From Adiantum capillus-veneris (lineage: Eukaryota > Streptophyta > Polypodiopsida > Polypodiales > Pteridaceae), in NCBI GenBank assembly GCA_014529385.2, contig CM043948.1, positions 76,678,291 to 76,742,290 on the forward strand: a DNA stretch of 64,000 nt. Direction: 5' to 3'. Shown piece by piece: positions 20,760-32,627 of the stretch. A program made the translations under genes and the position numbers. Below the pieces are notes generated by a model that did no database searches, was not told the origin of the DNA, and saw nothing but the letters and a program-made list of their open reading frames with translations. Every line of letters starts with the position of its first letter. Positions within the stretch are counted from its first letter, which is position 1.

Positions 20760-21980
20760 TGCCCGGCTGCAAATGATGGAGTGAATATGTCTTTGGTGCC
20801 GTACGCAAGAGAATTTCTCCCGTTGTTGGTGATTTCTGAAATTGGTGAAGCCTCCCCCAAGTTTACCATCGAAACACAAAATAGCATCTGAGAAGTACAG
20901 CCCGTACTTGAAGCTTGAGCTTGTGGATGCGGAGTCTACAAACACCATAACCCACTCAATTCCAAGATAAATTGCACAATGGTGAGTACATTAGGGTAGA
21001 AAACTCTAGGGTCAACACGAGGGGATGGGGGTACAACATCTTTTTCTTTACATGTCAATGCCTCGACATTAGTGATAAAGGCCGAACCCTTCCCAGTGGC
21101 ATTGTCTTTCTTCCCTGAGACTTCTATTAGATCCTTCTTAGAGGAAACATGGCGTTCATTATTTTGCAAAATCTTCAATCCAAAGCAGGAGCACAAGTAG
21201 GTGAACTTTTGTTTGCAGATAGGCCATCGTTTGATGATCGAGCTATTGTGAGTGCACTAGCTTCCTGTTGCTTGGTTCCACGTGAATCGACCGTGATTGG
21301 TTGCTTACATGGTGATTATGTAGGTGAGCTTTGTGAACTCTCGCAAAGGTGACTACATGCAGTTGATTGTTGATTTGGGGTGAGGAGAATGTGATGTGTG
21401 TCGCTCCAACATTGCTCCATTCAATGGTCGTGCCAACACGCTATCGGTGCTTGACATCACCATCCTAGTCCCTGTTCGTAGTCCTCGCTTGCGACAACTC
21501 TTGGTTCAAGTTTTCCAAGCCCAAACTGAAAGTCTAGGGTGCGACCGTGAGGTATGTTTGTTATATGTTGTACCCTTTACGTCAACTGTGCATGCAATTT
21601 AAATCTAAATGTAGTGGATCTTCCAGCTAGTTGGAACATTGCTCTTTACGAACTTTAACTCTATTCTTTTGGAGAAGCAATGTCCACTTTGCAAATCTAC
21701 AAAGGTTCACAAAAGTTCTGAAGGAGGCTTCTATGCTGCTTGTGACAAATCCATTGGTATTACAACCATCCCAAAGTTGGATGCACGTATCATTGTGAAA
21801 ACAACAATGTTGTTAATGCTGAGATTGTCGGTTCTATGGTAGATGTTGTGCTTGGCTCCAAAGAGAGCTTCAAGGACTTGTACACTAGAAGTCTTGCAGA
21901 AGTTCGATACATTTTGGCTATTGCAAGTAGAGTAGGTGCTTTAAAGCTTAGTGTCACCAGGTATGTAATAGCGTTCACAC
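20760..21980 (+). pseudogene. Degenerate RPA1-like (replication protein A large subunit) segment
   Basis: Broken plus-strand frames. Near 20820-20960 are 'PKFTIETQ' and 'SEKYSPYLKLELVDAEST', resembling an OB-fold strand order. Near 21655-21780 is a zinc-ribbon-like 'QCPLCKSTKVHKSSEGGFY', then 'ACDK', followed by 'IPKLDARIIV'. These match the order of the RPA1 C-terminal domain, although one of the four Cys is missing. Plant Helitrons commonly carry RPA1-like genes next to Rep/helicase, and this lies directly upstream of such a gene. Frames shift repeatedly, and the family call rests on short motifs. Confidence 0.4.
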
Positions 21981-22233
21981 CCCACTCAAAGGTGGCCGAG
22001 CAACGTTAGCTCATGCATCCCCATTTGGACGATCACTATCAAATTTAGCCTCCCTCCCGTGACTTCTATTTTGGTGTGGTTTGCCCCTTTGTATATATCT
22101 CCCTAGCCTACTTGTATGGTAAACACTTTTTCGAGCCTCAAGCTACTTGCCTTTTTGTGTGGCTTCCATGTTCTCCCTTTTTTGGCCTATCTTTGACATT
22201 AACATGAGCGAAATAAATCTATAGCATGTTTCA

Positions 22234-22277
<44 letters not shown>

Positions 22278-23025
22278 GCTCACACAATCTATAAATGAAT
22301 TGAAGTAAACATTGTCTAAGCCACTTCCATGTGTTGTGTCCCCCGCACTTATTAAGTTTGCACATGTCTACTTGCAAGTTAAGTTTGAAGTTTGGTCTTT
22401 CTTTCGTAGTTTTTTTTTTTGGTGTAGCATCTCATTTGTGTATATCCACGCAAGCTCCTTATTTTTTTACCGGTCTTTGAGAACATTGTGTGAAACAAAT
22501 CCATAGCTTATTGTGTGTAACCCTCTCTCTCTCTCTCCCTCCTAAAAATAATGCCGATTTGCAAGGTGCATATGAATCAAGTTGATTGTTGTTGAGGTGC
22601 AATAGTCACCTATATCTCCTAACTTCCTATTTGACTGGCAATTTGGCATTTCTTTCGGAGCACTTTTCCCAGTGTACCACCCTACTCTATATACGGCTAT
22701 TCAAGCTCAAATTCATTAAGCACACTGTGAACAACAATATTATAGCATTTGTATCTAGCTTGGACTACATTAGTTGCCGCTAGCTTAGCTACATCTTGTC
22801 TTGAGGACAATTTGCACCTTTGGCTCTCCTTCTTGGCTTTGCCTTGAGCTTCCATATTCTCTCTTTTTTTGTGTACCTTTGCATATGCTATGCGTGAGAT
22901 GCATTTGTAGCTAGGCTCCTCTACACCATCTTCGTGTAGCAGTTAATTTCATTTAAACCACTCTTTGCTCTTTCGGGTCCGATCCCCTCTCTTTCTTTTG
23001 TTTTCCAAATCACGCTTGAATCAAA
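21980..23025. other. Gap upstream of the Helitron Rep region
   Basis: Pyrimidine-rich sequence with CT microsatellites at 22239-22271 and 22525-22542. No coding sequence was recognised. The 5' part of the Helitron may lie here, but I cannot identify a terminus. Confidence 0.5.
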
Positions 23026-23770
23026 GTGAGCATTCTGCTAGTGCACTTAGTACTTTCACATACCATCTACTTATCTACAAACACCCCTTATTTGCCTACA
23101 ATTTCGGACTCAATCATGTCAGCATCACAAGAACCAATTGACACTCCATTCATTGTGGTCAGCTTGGGCAAAAGCTTCTTGCAAAACTTTCCCGCCAACA
23201 CAAATACTTTTAGTGCCTTGTACTCAATGGCACAAACCACAATCCATTTCAAAAACTTTAAAGAAAACTTGATTGATGAATTGTTCTCAAGCTATAAGTT
23301 TCACTGTGGCTTCAAATTGAATGTGGATAGATTCAGTGGAGTGCAATCTGCGATCGGAGATGAAGATAAGTTAGTCATCGAAAAGTTGTTTGACACTACA
23401 TCTACCTTTTTGTTGTTGACTATGGAAGTCATTGAAGTCTTTGCACAGATGATCCATAAAAATAGGGGTTAAAATCCACAACCCAATCATTGCACAAATG
23501 AAGCTTTCAACAAAAGGAAACCTGATTGAACCACTCCATTGCCAAAGCCTTGTGGTTCTCGCTGAACTTACAGGTTTGCAATATTTTCCAGAATCTATGC
23601 CCAAACTACGCAAACCGTGCATTAAATGGACTATGGAGAATACTAACTTACTAAGGGATTTGGTTGAGTTGAACTCCACAAGAAAAGCAGAAGATATTGT
23701 TGCTAAATACCTTGAAACCAACCCATTGTCGAGCCATGCAACAACTGCAATAACCACAAAAATCAAGAGA
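23026..23770 (+). pseudogene. Helitron protein, N-terminal part, unrecognised
   Basis: Two frames (23026-23472 with internal ATG at 23116, and 23498-23791) read as continuous protein with a stop at 23472. No OTU protease motif or zinc finger is visible. Placed in the Helitron only by position and orientation directly before recognisable Helitron domains. Confidence 0.4.
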
Positions 23771-23833
23771 ATTAATCACGACTTGAAGTAAAATGTCGTA
23801 AGCAACAAAACCAAAAAATGTATAAACAAGCAT

Positions 23834-24480
23834 GTGGCCTTGTACATTAAAAAGATCAATGACACGCCTACTTTCACATGCCATAAATGTGCACGTTTGC
23901 TATTTCGCTCACAACTAGTAAAGATGTTGTGTGAACAACAAAACCTTAGCTGCAAGAAACGTAAAAGGCATGCATCACTTTTCATTTGGCGTGCTAAAGA
24001 AGTGCAAATAGGGAATATGACGTTTGCATGCTTGAACATAGCCCGCCTTAACAACCCCTTGCTTGAGGTGCTAGCATTGAATCCGATTGAAGCAAAATTA
24101 GTTGCAATAATATGAATCCCTTTCTCAAAAATTCGTGAGCTTACTTTTGATGGGCAATATGGCTTAAGTTGTAGTGTTGTGAATGTCCTAGCAAACCTTG
24201 AAAAAACACACAGACTCTGCCTCGCTTTTTGAATGACCAAGCGTCAATCTTGGTTGGCATAAAACGCAAACTTGAATACAAGCATTCATATTTGAGTGGT
24301 GTAGTGTGCCCTCTGTGGACCATTAAAGAGACTTCAAAATTGCTTGGTGCATCATTGTACAAAAGGGAAAACATATGCTTGAATGTGGCTTGGTTAACCC
24401 ACATTACAAGTGTCCAAGACACGGCAACACCAATCACCATGGAGAATACAAACATTGATGGAGATGAACACACCGACGTG
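23834..24480 (+). pseudogene. Helitron protein, DUF6570-like region
   Basis: Contains a CxxC segment 'TFTCHKCARLLFRSQLVKM' (23870-23930), then 'ALNPIEAKLVAI', 'PFSKIRELTFDGQYGLS' and 'KRKLEYKHSYLSG' (24065-24300). This order is diagnostic of the conserved region that precedes the Rep domain in Helitron2-type and animal Helitron proteins. A TGA falls at 24114 and frames shift near 24230. Confidence 0.7.
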
Positions 24481-24509
24481 ATGATCCATAGCATAACCAC
24501 AGACAACCG

Positions 24510-24905
24510 CTCAAGTCGTGGACTTCAATGACAAAATTGTCTATCTAGCGCCAAGCGAGATTAATAGTCCATTGGACCTCTTTAAAGGTAAATATTGCAA
24601 AGAATTAGCATTTCCAACTCGTTTCTTTGGGGAACCAAGGAAATACCATGAGCACATTGCTTTTAAATACCAAACAATTGCAAAATGGGAACTCATGCAT
24701 AAGCAGACGCTTTGCTCTTCACATAGAGAACCTATTCTTCAAAACAATGAAAATAATGACACAACAAGTTCTTGGATCTATTTGGGTGCGATTATGCAAA
24801 GGAGCATTGAAAACAACAAGCATGACTACACGACAAGTAGCGAATGACACAAACCATGTCAAGCTGTTAAATTCACAAATGGGCTACCACGCTTGCAATC
24901 ATCAC
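24510..24905 (+). pseudogene. Helitron N-terminal (Helitron_like_N) domain
   Basis: 'YLAPSEINSPLDLFKGKY', then 'ELAFPTRFFGEPRKY' (24540-24650), then 'RRFALHIENLFFKTMKI' in the neighbouring frame. These match the LAPGE...P..L, ELSFPTIYGGQPR and R..YLLY.Y.K blocks of Helitron proteins. One frameshift occurs near 24700. Confidence 0.75.
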
Positions 24906-24909
24906 CAGA

Positions 24910-25368
24910 CTACAAGGTGAAGTTGAAAAAGAATGTCTTCGCCATGACACGTCAGCTGGGCCTCCAACATTTTTCATAACATTTTCATCTACTGAGCGTC
25001 GATGGCCACTCCTCGTAGGTGCACTAAAGATAATATTGGAAACAAGTAGAGCGATCGATGAAACAGAAGCTTCATTTCTCAGACGCATCATGCGACCAAA
25101 TCCAATCACCACAGCTCGATATTATGTGCACCGTTTCCTCGCAATGAAGAGCTTGCTATCCAAAGACAATGCTATTTGTGAAAAAATTATAGATTACTTC
25201 TTCGTGACAAAATTCCAAAGCCGTGGTAGCCAACACGACCATGGGCTACTTTGGATTGACAATGCACCCACTTTAGACAAAGAGCCACACAATGTTATCA
25301 CCCAATTTATAGACAAGTATATGTCAACGGATAGTTCTGTGCTCTCAATGCACCTTAGAGATGCATAA
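24910..25368 (+). pseudogene. Helitron Rep nuclease, HUH motif region
   Basis: From 'FAMTRQLG' through 'ILETSRAIDETEASF' and 'PNPITTARYYVHRF' to 'FVTKFQSRGSQHDHGLLW', then 'NAPTL' and 'ITQFIDKYMS'. The metal-binding His-x-His is at 25234-25242. These residues coordinate the metal for strand cleavage in rolling-circle transposition. The motif is intact and the local frame is open from 25036 to 25368. Confidence 0.85.
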
Positions 25369-25880
25369 ACATATCACCACCGGAAGACGTGCGACAAAAA
25401 GGCCAGCAATGTCTCTTTGACTTCCCGTGCTACCCAATGCCCTGCACACTAATCATTCGTCAAAAGGCATTAAAGAAGACAAAGTTCATAAAAAAATACA
25501 AAAAAACACTGAAACATATTAAACAAAGCCTCTGACATGGCACAAGCACCTACATTGTCATTCGATGAATGACTGCACTCATTGGCAATAACATTCTAGC
25601 ACTACATTGAGGTGCTTGAAACAACATTTTTTGTTGTCATGGTTGTGCTTAAACGACATCCAAGAGACGCATACACAAATAACTTCAACCCCATTATAGC
25701 AAACTAATGGGATACTAACACAGATATTCAATTTGTCCTGAATGCACATGGGGCAGCTAATTATTGTACCTCATACATGACAAAGTTTGATAACACACTC
25801 ATAGAAGCAATCAAAACACAACTGGATGAATGCGTCATGAAACAGTGGACAGGCTCAACAAATTGGGGAATACTATTTTA
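25369..25880 (+). pseudogene. Helitron Rep nuclease, two-tyrosine motif region
   Basis: Broken frames carry 'VLKRHPRDAYTNNFNP', then 'DTNTDIQFVLNAHGAANYC' and 'TSYMTK'. The catalytic tyrosines are at 25762 and 25774 (Y-C-T-S-Y). The Y-x3-Y spacing and the preceding DIQFVL block fit the Helitron Rep motif 3. Several stops lie in this stretch (near 25371, 25531, 25570, 25709), so no active protein is made. Confidence 0.8.
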
Positions 25881-26511
25881 AACACTCAACAGATTAGCAC
25901 TCAACAAGCAGTATACATTGCCCTCTCTCTCCCTCTATATAGCTCGACGCATGAGTTCACCTTCATTAACACCAATGAACCCACAAACCGTGATTTGCTA
26001 TTGAAAAGGAAATTCATAGTAGAGCAACTTGACCCCTCTAGCAATGACATATATTTTGAAACCATTGTGGACAAGTACATGCGAGACCATCATCATTCCA
26101 CAATGTTTGCTTGGTTGATTTCATTGCAAACTGCAAAAAAGCGAGAAACGCTTACAAACAATACAAAAAGGCTAAAATAACTCGCTACGTTCATTACAAT
26201 CCTATCAAGGACCCAATAAATTTCTACAGAGAGCAATGCATGTTATTTTATCCTTGGAAGCAAAGTGAAGATCAACATGTGTCAAATCACTCATCATGGA
26301 AGGATGTTTATGACAAAAACTTTGAAACTATTAAGGGCAACGAGGCCAAACTAGTTTTAAGGAATCTATGTTTGATGAAACAAATAGCACAAAAAAAATA
26401 ATGAATTCAACAACACAAGACTTTGCATGTGGCAGTGATACCCATAATGAGATTTTTTACATTGCCACCGACCTAAGGGTACACACCACTCCAAGACATA
26501 AACAACCTTTC
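25830..26511 (+). pseudogene. Helitron Rep-helicase linker
   Basis: 'YFETIVDKYMRDHHH', then 'VDFIANCKKARNAYKQYKKA', 'DPINFYREQCMLFYPW' and 'SWKDVYDKNFETIKGNEAK'. The yREqLmLFyPWR block is the conserved linker between Rep and helicase in Helitron proteins. The frame changes near 26110. The sequence ends at the insertion point of element A. Confidence 0.8.
26507..26511 (+). other. Target-site duplication CTTTC, left copy (element A)
   Basis: ctttc immediately precedes the LTR start TGTCATAAAA. The same five bases follow the far LTR at 48394-48398. Confidence 0.95.
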
Positions 26512-27331
26512 TGTCATAAAATAAAATATCTAACTTTACAAAATGCTTTTTTCATATTAAACTGATCATTTAATATGGGAAGATAAAAGGGGAACAAGAG
26601 TTAGGATATAGATATGTGCTTCTAGACCTATCTCAACAAGGGACCAAAAGGAGAAATGGTTGCATCTGAATAGGGGTCCAAAAGGAGACGGTCTACCAAA
26701 GAGCAATGTGCAATAAGAGCTTCTAGACTTACCTTAGCAAGGGACCAAGAAGAGAGATGGTGACATCTCAATAGGGGTCCAAAGGGAGGTAGTCTATCAA
26801 AGAGCAATGTGCATCTAATGGAGCTTAAAAGACCTTAGGGTTAGCTTCATTAAAGACCTCCAAAAGTTAGTGTTAAAAAGTCCTTTGACCTTAGGCAATT
26901 GACCTTAGGCAAGCTAGGGCTGACCTTGAGGTGGGAATCATACCCAAGCATTAGGTGCTTGTCGTGCTTGCTATAACTAAAGTGCTTAAAGTGTTTGTGG
27001 AAACCTTGGCCAAGCTTGAGTTGATTCTCATGCTTAAATGGCTAAGGTTCTTGAAGTGTTTAATTCAAAGATAAACTCTCAAGAGCCATAAATGACTTCC
27101 ATGCTTAATTGACTAAGTGCTTGAAGTGTCCAATTCAAACCGAATGACTTAAGAAGCATAAAAGACACATGTCAAAATTCTCCACATGTGGCCCTCATGA
27201 TGTGCTTGAATTCTATTGGATAGGCTTTAAAGGGGTCCAATGAAAATCTAGATGCATAAAAAATAAATAATTAAGTTTTTTCTCTCAAAGAGAAAAAAGA
27301 GGGTACATGTCCAAATGATATAGTTAAATAA

Positions 27332-27383
<52 letters not shown>

Positions 27384-28130
27384 CGGGGGGGAGTGGACCA
27401 AGAATGAGAGGGGGTATACTCTCTCCCACACACACACACCCTCTCTCTCATTGTGTGAAGTGCAAAGTGCAAGATCTCCATCTCATTCTCCAAGATTGTT
27501 GAGACGTGAAGAGCCTACACCAACACTCTTGGCTATGGAATGCAAATCCAACCAAGAGCTATGCTTCAATGCTTAAGCTTGTCATCTTCTTCATCTTCAT
27601 TACTATACTATTATGCTATGCTAAGCAAGAAGAGTGATAATAAGTGAAGAACTATTTCTTTCTCCTATAGATGATTCTTCTTTCTGTTCCCTACCTTCAT
27701 TCCTCGCTAGCTCTCTCCACCTTCGCAGGTGTTTGAGACCTTCAGAATGAGGCTTAATGCTTTTTGCAAAGTTTATGTTATGCCTGTGATGCATGAAGCT
27801 TTCCATCTTCATTGCATCACCTAGGTCACAAGGAACACAAAGATTGTATTGTATCAAGTCTCTCTTGATGGGAGAATCTATAATACAAAGCCTTTTGAAG
27901 GGGGGACCAGCTCTAAGTAAATCCGGTCCTCAACTATTGTCATGTTCTCTAATACTCTCTCTCTCTCTCTTGCAAAAGTATTGTTGATGAAAAGTTAATT
28001 AAGTACTATGTTTATGTTGCTACCATCAATTAACTTCACCCTCCATGTTCTCAAAGTAATCTCACAAAAATGCTCACTCTAATTCTCTTAATTCCGCTAG
28101 TCTCAAAGTTTATAGGCCATTTCCATTACA
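26512..28130 (+). repeat. 5' LTR of element A
   Basis: 1619 bp from TGTCATAAAA to CCATTACA. It includes a GA microsatellite (27335-27381) and matches the split 3' LTR, including the same GA site (47605-47638). It has 'caaaaggagaaatgg' and 'aggggtccaaa' repeated words in its first part. Confidence 0.92.
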
Positions 28131-28131
28131 T

Positions 28132-28143
28132 TGGTATCAGAGC
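28132..28143 (+). promoter_or_regulatory. Primer-binding site of element A (tRNA-iMet)
   Basis: TGGTATCAGAGC, an exact complement of the initiator tRNA 3' end, one base after the LTR. Confidence 0.92.
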
Positions 28144-28544
28144 ATTTGGTTTCTTTTTTCTTGCTTAAGAAGAGAGGTCCTTAAGTAGCCCATTAATGAT
28201 TGATTTTGTTAATTATATTAGGGTAAGTGGAACTGGGATCTATTATCGGTTTTGTTGAGTCCACTATGTGGGATATGTTGCACACCTTGGGAGCTTTGGT
28301 TTTAATAATGGGGTCTTTTTAGACTTGCCTACGGCTTTACCATTATTGAGCCATAAGAAGTCCGAAAGGAGCTATCCCACGGCAATTCTTCTATGTTAGA
28401 CCCACCCCACTACTCTCTATAATTAACCAATTCGAGCCATGGGTGTAGATACTTAAGTGCTTATTTTCAAAGGCTAAGAGGAGTAGCAAGTAAGGTTTTG
28501 AATTTCCAAAGAATACACTAACTAAACACATAAGTATAATTAGC

Positions 28545-29787
28545 ATGGATGACAATAACCAAGAGAGTAGAAGAACATTGATAACTTTGATTTTGCACAT
28601 GAAGGTGCTAATAATGATGCCCCCATGTTTATTAATTATCTTGTTACTAGGTTGCATCAAGTTATGGGCAACCGTGCTTTGCAAGCCGAAGTTACTCAAC
28701 AACTTCGTGCTTATGGGATTTCCCTTCCTCTCCAAGAGAAGAGAGATCTTAGGAGGTCTCTTGATGAGTCTCGAAAGAAGACTCTCTATCATAAGAGAGG
28801 AGGAATCCAAATAACGAGAAAGAAGCAAATACCTAAGTTTCTCTGAAGACATGGCTCCACAAAGACGACGGTCTAGACTGTCGCCAACTCCTCCTAAGAG
28901 GAAACGGTCAAACCATAGTCCTTCTCCTCGTCATTCCAAAAGGGAAGAGAGGAAACAAAGGAAGAAAAAGGCAAGAAAGAGGTCACCCTCTTCTTCACCT
29001 TCCTCCTCTTCTGACGAAAGCAATAGTTATTCTCCTAGAGAATACAAGAGGAGAGGACATCGCAAAACTTACTCTACATGGCAAAGGTCCCAAAAGCTCA
29101 AGAAATTCAAAGAGTAGGAAATAGTATCTCTTTTCTCACCTATGATGGCACCTATGGTGCCATCGACAAAGTATTGGCCTTCATCCAGCAATTTGATGTG
29201 GCCTTTGGAGACGGGCTTCACGGAGTCCTCCGCTACACCATGTAGCTATGCACTTCCAAAAGTCTGCTCATCAATGGTGGGCTAGCCTTCGTGGCAACAG
29301 CGAGGCCCCAAAGACATGGAAAACTCTACGAGTTTCCATCATGAAGCAATTCCTTGCAAGCGATGCAAAGGACAAAGTTCTTACCGAACTGCGAAGCTTG
29401 AAGCTACTCTTCAATGAGTCTATCCACAAATATGTAGACAAGTTTTGGGATTTACATCTCAAAGCTACAACCTTTGAAAGGATAGACTTTACCGGACAAA
29501 AGCAACAATTTTGTGCGGTATTATCTAAAGAAATGGCCGAGTATGTCAACTCACAACGGCCTAGCACTATCACGGAAGTCATCCACCACACTATGGTTGC
29601 TTCAAGGGTCAATTTCCAACAAGGGGCGAGAAGAAATTTCAAGCCCATGGAAAACAAGGATCAAAATGAAGCTAAGGGAAGAGCAATGCTCAAAACTCTT
29701 CCCAAGGCAACACCAACACCAACAACAGTAAGGCCAAGAAGAAAGGAGCTTACAAATATAAAAGTAAGCTCTTGCCCGAAGAATTAG
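28545..29787 (+). pseudogene. gag: Gag of element A
   Basis: Starts near 28545 and changes frame. 'NYLVTRLHQVMGNRALQAEV' lies at 28628. An Arg/Ser/Lys-rich segment (28851-29117, RRRSRLSPTPPKRKRS) looks like an RS-type RNA-binding region. The gag core at 29248-29640 has 'QWWASLRG', 'APKTWKTLRVSIMKQF' and 'SIHKYVDKFWDLHLKA'. The frame between 29117 and 29248 is broken. Confidence 0.75.
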
Positions 29788-30574
29788 AGGCCTTTCATAA
29801 AGACCATAAATGCTTTAAGTGTGGGGAGCAAGGACATGGTTATCATTCTTGCCCCAAAAGAAATGTACTCAATGAAACTCCTAGAGCTTCTTTGGTTGAA
29901 GCTCCAAAAGAGGATACTCATTGCAAAAGCTCATTCCTCTTCTATGCTTGGGAAAAAGTAAGGGAGCATGATGCCTTCATTTTGTTTGACCCTGGCTCTA
30001 CTCACAACTTCATATCAATGGAGTTGGCCACTAAGTTGGGCATTCAAGATTTTGAGATGGGAGATACTGTAATTGCCGATGGAGCTTTCAAGGGATAGCA
30101 AACCTCCATTACTCCCTTGATTAGGAAGTTGAGGCTTCATGTCCAAAGCTACGTCGACAAAGAAGACTTTTTTATCTCTCCTCTCCAACATGAGGATGCT
30201 ATCCTAGGGCACCATGGTTCAACCGCATGGCTTCCAACATGAAGTTCCCTAAAAGGAGAATCTACTTCACCTACAGGGAAAAGAGCATGTACATAGATGT
30301 TAATGAGTTGGGGAACACCATATCCCTGGTAAATACGCTTGCTTTTGATAAGTCAATGAAAAGCTCTAGTTTTGCGTATATGATTTTTGTTAGAGAATCT
30401 ATAAATGATTCTAATGTTTTCACAAGTAGCAATAAAGAGAATCAAGAGGAATTAGAGTTGTCTAATTTCCTAACTGATGACATCCCTAGTGAGCTACCTC
30501 CAAAACGAGGGGATGATGACCATGCAATAGAGCTTCTACTAGGAAGCTCACCACCTAATAAACCTCCTTATTGA
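29772..30574 (+). pseudogene. Zinc knuckle and protease of element A
   Basis: A CCHC knuckle 'CFKCGEQGHGYHSC' (29812-29853) is followed by a retropepsin start 'FILFDPGSTHNFIS' (29973-30014), with D-P-G at the active site as in element D. A stop at 30096 and a shift break the protease before its second half (30227-30574). That half ends 'IPSELPPKRG' and 'HAIELLLGSSPP', the usual lead-in to RT. Confidence 0.75.
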
Positions 30575-30911
30575 GTTTCACAAGCTCAACAAGAGGAGAT
30601 CATGAGGCAAGTGCATGAATTGATGGAAAAAGGGGTGGTGAGACCTAGCTCATCTCCATTCTGTTCACCAGTACCTTTAGTGCAAAAGAAAGATGACACG
30701 TATCACATGTGTGTCGACTATAAGAGCACTAAATAGGATCACTATTAAAAAAATATATTTCCCGTGCCACAGGTAGAAGATCTATTTGATAAGTTACAAG
30801 TTTTGGCCTGACAAATGCTCCAGCCGCATTCAAACTGACGATGGGCAAAAATCTTCAGGCCACTCAAATTCTCTTGAGGAGTACAAGTGACACCTCCAGG
30901 TAATCTTTCAA
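30575..30911 (+). pseudogene. RT remnant of element A, catalytic core missing
   Basis: 'ELMEKGVVRPSSSPFCSPV' then 'DTYHMCVDYKST' (30615-30730) is the RT fingers region. After 'VEDLFDKLQ' (30776-30800) the palm with the [YF]xDD box is absent. The next recognisable protein is the connection after the palm. Confidence 0.7.
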
Positions 30912-31706
30912 GTGGTGAGAGAGAATAAGCTTTTCATTAATCAAAAGAAAAGTGAATTTTTCCTACAAGAGATTCAATATTTAAGTCACATTATCTTTCA
31001 AGATGCTATCCGTATGGATCCATCAAAGTTGGAGGTAATAAAAGCATGGCCTAATCCAAGGAATCTACATGAGCTAAGAAGCTTTATTGGTATGTCTGCA
31101 TACTATACACGCTTCATAGCAAAATTCTCTCAAATAGCAGGACCATTGACTGACTTAACAAAGAAGAACGGTAAGTACTCATGGACTGCTAAAGAGAAAA
31201 ATGCTTTTGACAAGCTCAAAGGGAAGCTTACCTACCAACTAGTCCTCATGATTCCGGATCTCTCAAAGCCATTTGAGGTCCAATGTGATGCTTGTGGTGA
31301 TTGCCTTGGAGCAGTCTTGCTTCAAGAAGGGCATGCCATAGCATAAGAGAGCCGAAGACTCAATGCCGATGAACGGGTCTTGGGCATTTACGAGAAAGAG
31401 TTTTTAGCTATTTTACATGCCCTAGACACATGGAAGCACTATTTATTGGGAACTCCATTCATTTTACGAACATACCACCAAAGTGTCAAGTACTTCACGA
31501 CACAAACTAAGCTTTTCGACAAACAAATGAAGTGGGCAAATTTTCTTTCGCAATTTAAATTTTATATTGCTCACATTGCTAGCAAGCACAATCAAGTGGC
31601 CAATGCACTTTCACAACAGCCAAGGGTAAATGTGGTGTCTATAGCAACTCACAATGATCTATCTTTTATGATGGATGAGTATGCTACTGGCCGAGACTTT
31701 AAGTAG
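30912..31706 (+). pseudogene. RT thumb/connection and RNase H of element A
   Basis: 'KLFINQKKSEFFLQEIQYL' and 'WPNPRNLHELRSFIGMSAYY' (30920-31105) are the RT thumb/connection. RNase H follows: 'FEVQCDACGDCLGAVLLQE' (31272-31328), 'YEKEFLAILHALDTWKHY' (31389-31442) and 'IASKHNQVANALSQQ' (31577-31621). The catalytic Asp in 'CDAC' and the Glu in 'EKEFLA' are present. A stop at 31344 separates the two frames. Confidence 0.75.
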
Positions 31707-32627
31707 GTAATTACAACCTTGCATTAGGGAAGAAAAAAAGAACCATTCACCTTGAAGGATGGTTATCTTCCAAACGACAATAGGCTATGTGTTACTCACC
31801 CATACAATAAGAATCTACTCTTCAAGGAGTAGAAACGTATTTATGTTGGTCTTCCATGAAAAGTAAACATCAAGAGAGTATTTCAAAATGCGTGGTATAC
31901 CAAAAATTGAAATTTGATCGAGGGAAGCAACTTGGATTGTTTCAGTCGACAGGCTTATCAAGAAAACACACTCTATGCCTGTCCAAAAGACTATTAAGGT
32001 ACATCAAACGGAAACCCTCTTTAGATCTCAAATTTTCAAGTATCATGGCTTGCCAACATCCATAGTGTCGGACAAAGATCCTAGAATGACCAGTAATTTC
32101 TAGAAGGGTCTCTTTGAGAATCTAAGAAGTAGTTTAAATTTCTCTTTCGGCCTATCATCCACAAACGGCTGACCAAAGTGTAATAACTAATCTAATGATT
32201 CTTGAATCTACTAAAAGCCTATGTCATGGATGTAGATCAACGTTCTCAATGAGAGAAACACCTACCTCTTCTAGAGTATGCGTACAATGACATTGTACAT
32301 ACTTCTATGGGAAAAGCACCTTTCGAGGTTAAAGAGGGAAGATCCAAAAGTCCCTTACTACTTAAAGTACATGGGAAGATCTTTGCTGCTGATGAATATA
32401 GACGAGACTCACAAGAATCTTTTCAAAAGATTAAAGAGGTTATATCCATCTCAAAGAAAACTCAAAGCAAAGGCAAAAAGGGATGCTTCTAATAAGCAGA
32501 GAAGAGCCTTAGTCTTTAAGGAAAATGATTGGGTCTTGCTAAAGTTTCTCAAGGCTCGTCTAAGATGCTACGGGCAAGAATCCTACAAGCCACCAAGAGT
32601 ATTATGCTAAACTAGCAAAAAGATACT
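31707..32627 (+). pseudogene. Degraded integrase of element A
   Basis: Short broken frames only: 'ISKCVVYQKLKFDRGKQLGL' (31880-31940) looks like the end of the HHCC region. 'AYNDIVHTSMGKAPFEV' (32277-32330) matches the end of the integrase core. The DD35E residues cannot all be found. Confidence 0.55.

Noticed and set aside
23371-24240. Minus-strand frames at 23371-23766 and 23776-24240
   Set aside because: They lie opposite the recognisable plus-strand Helitron protein and have no motif of their own.
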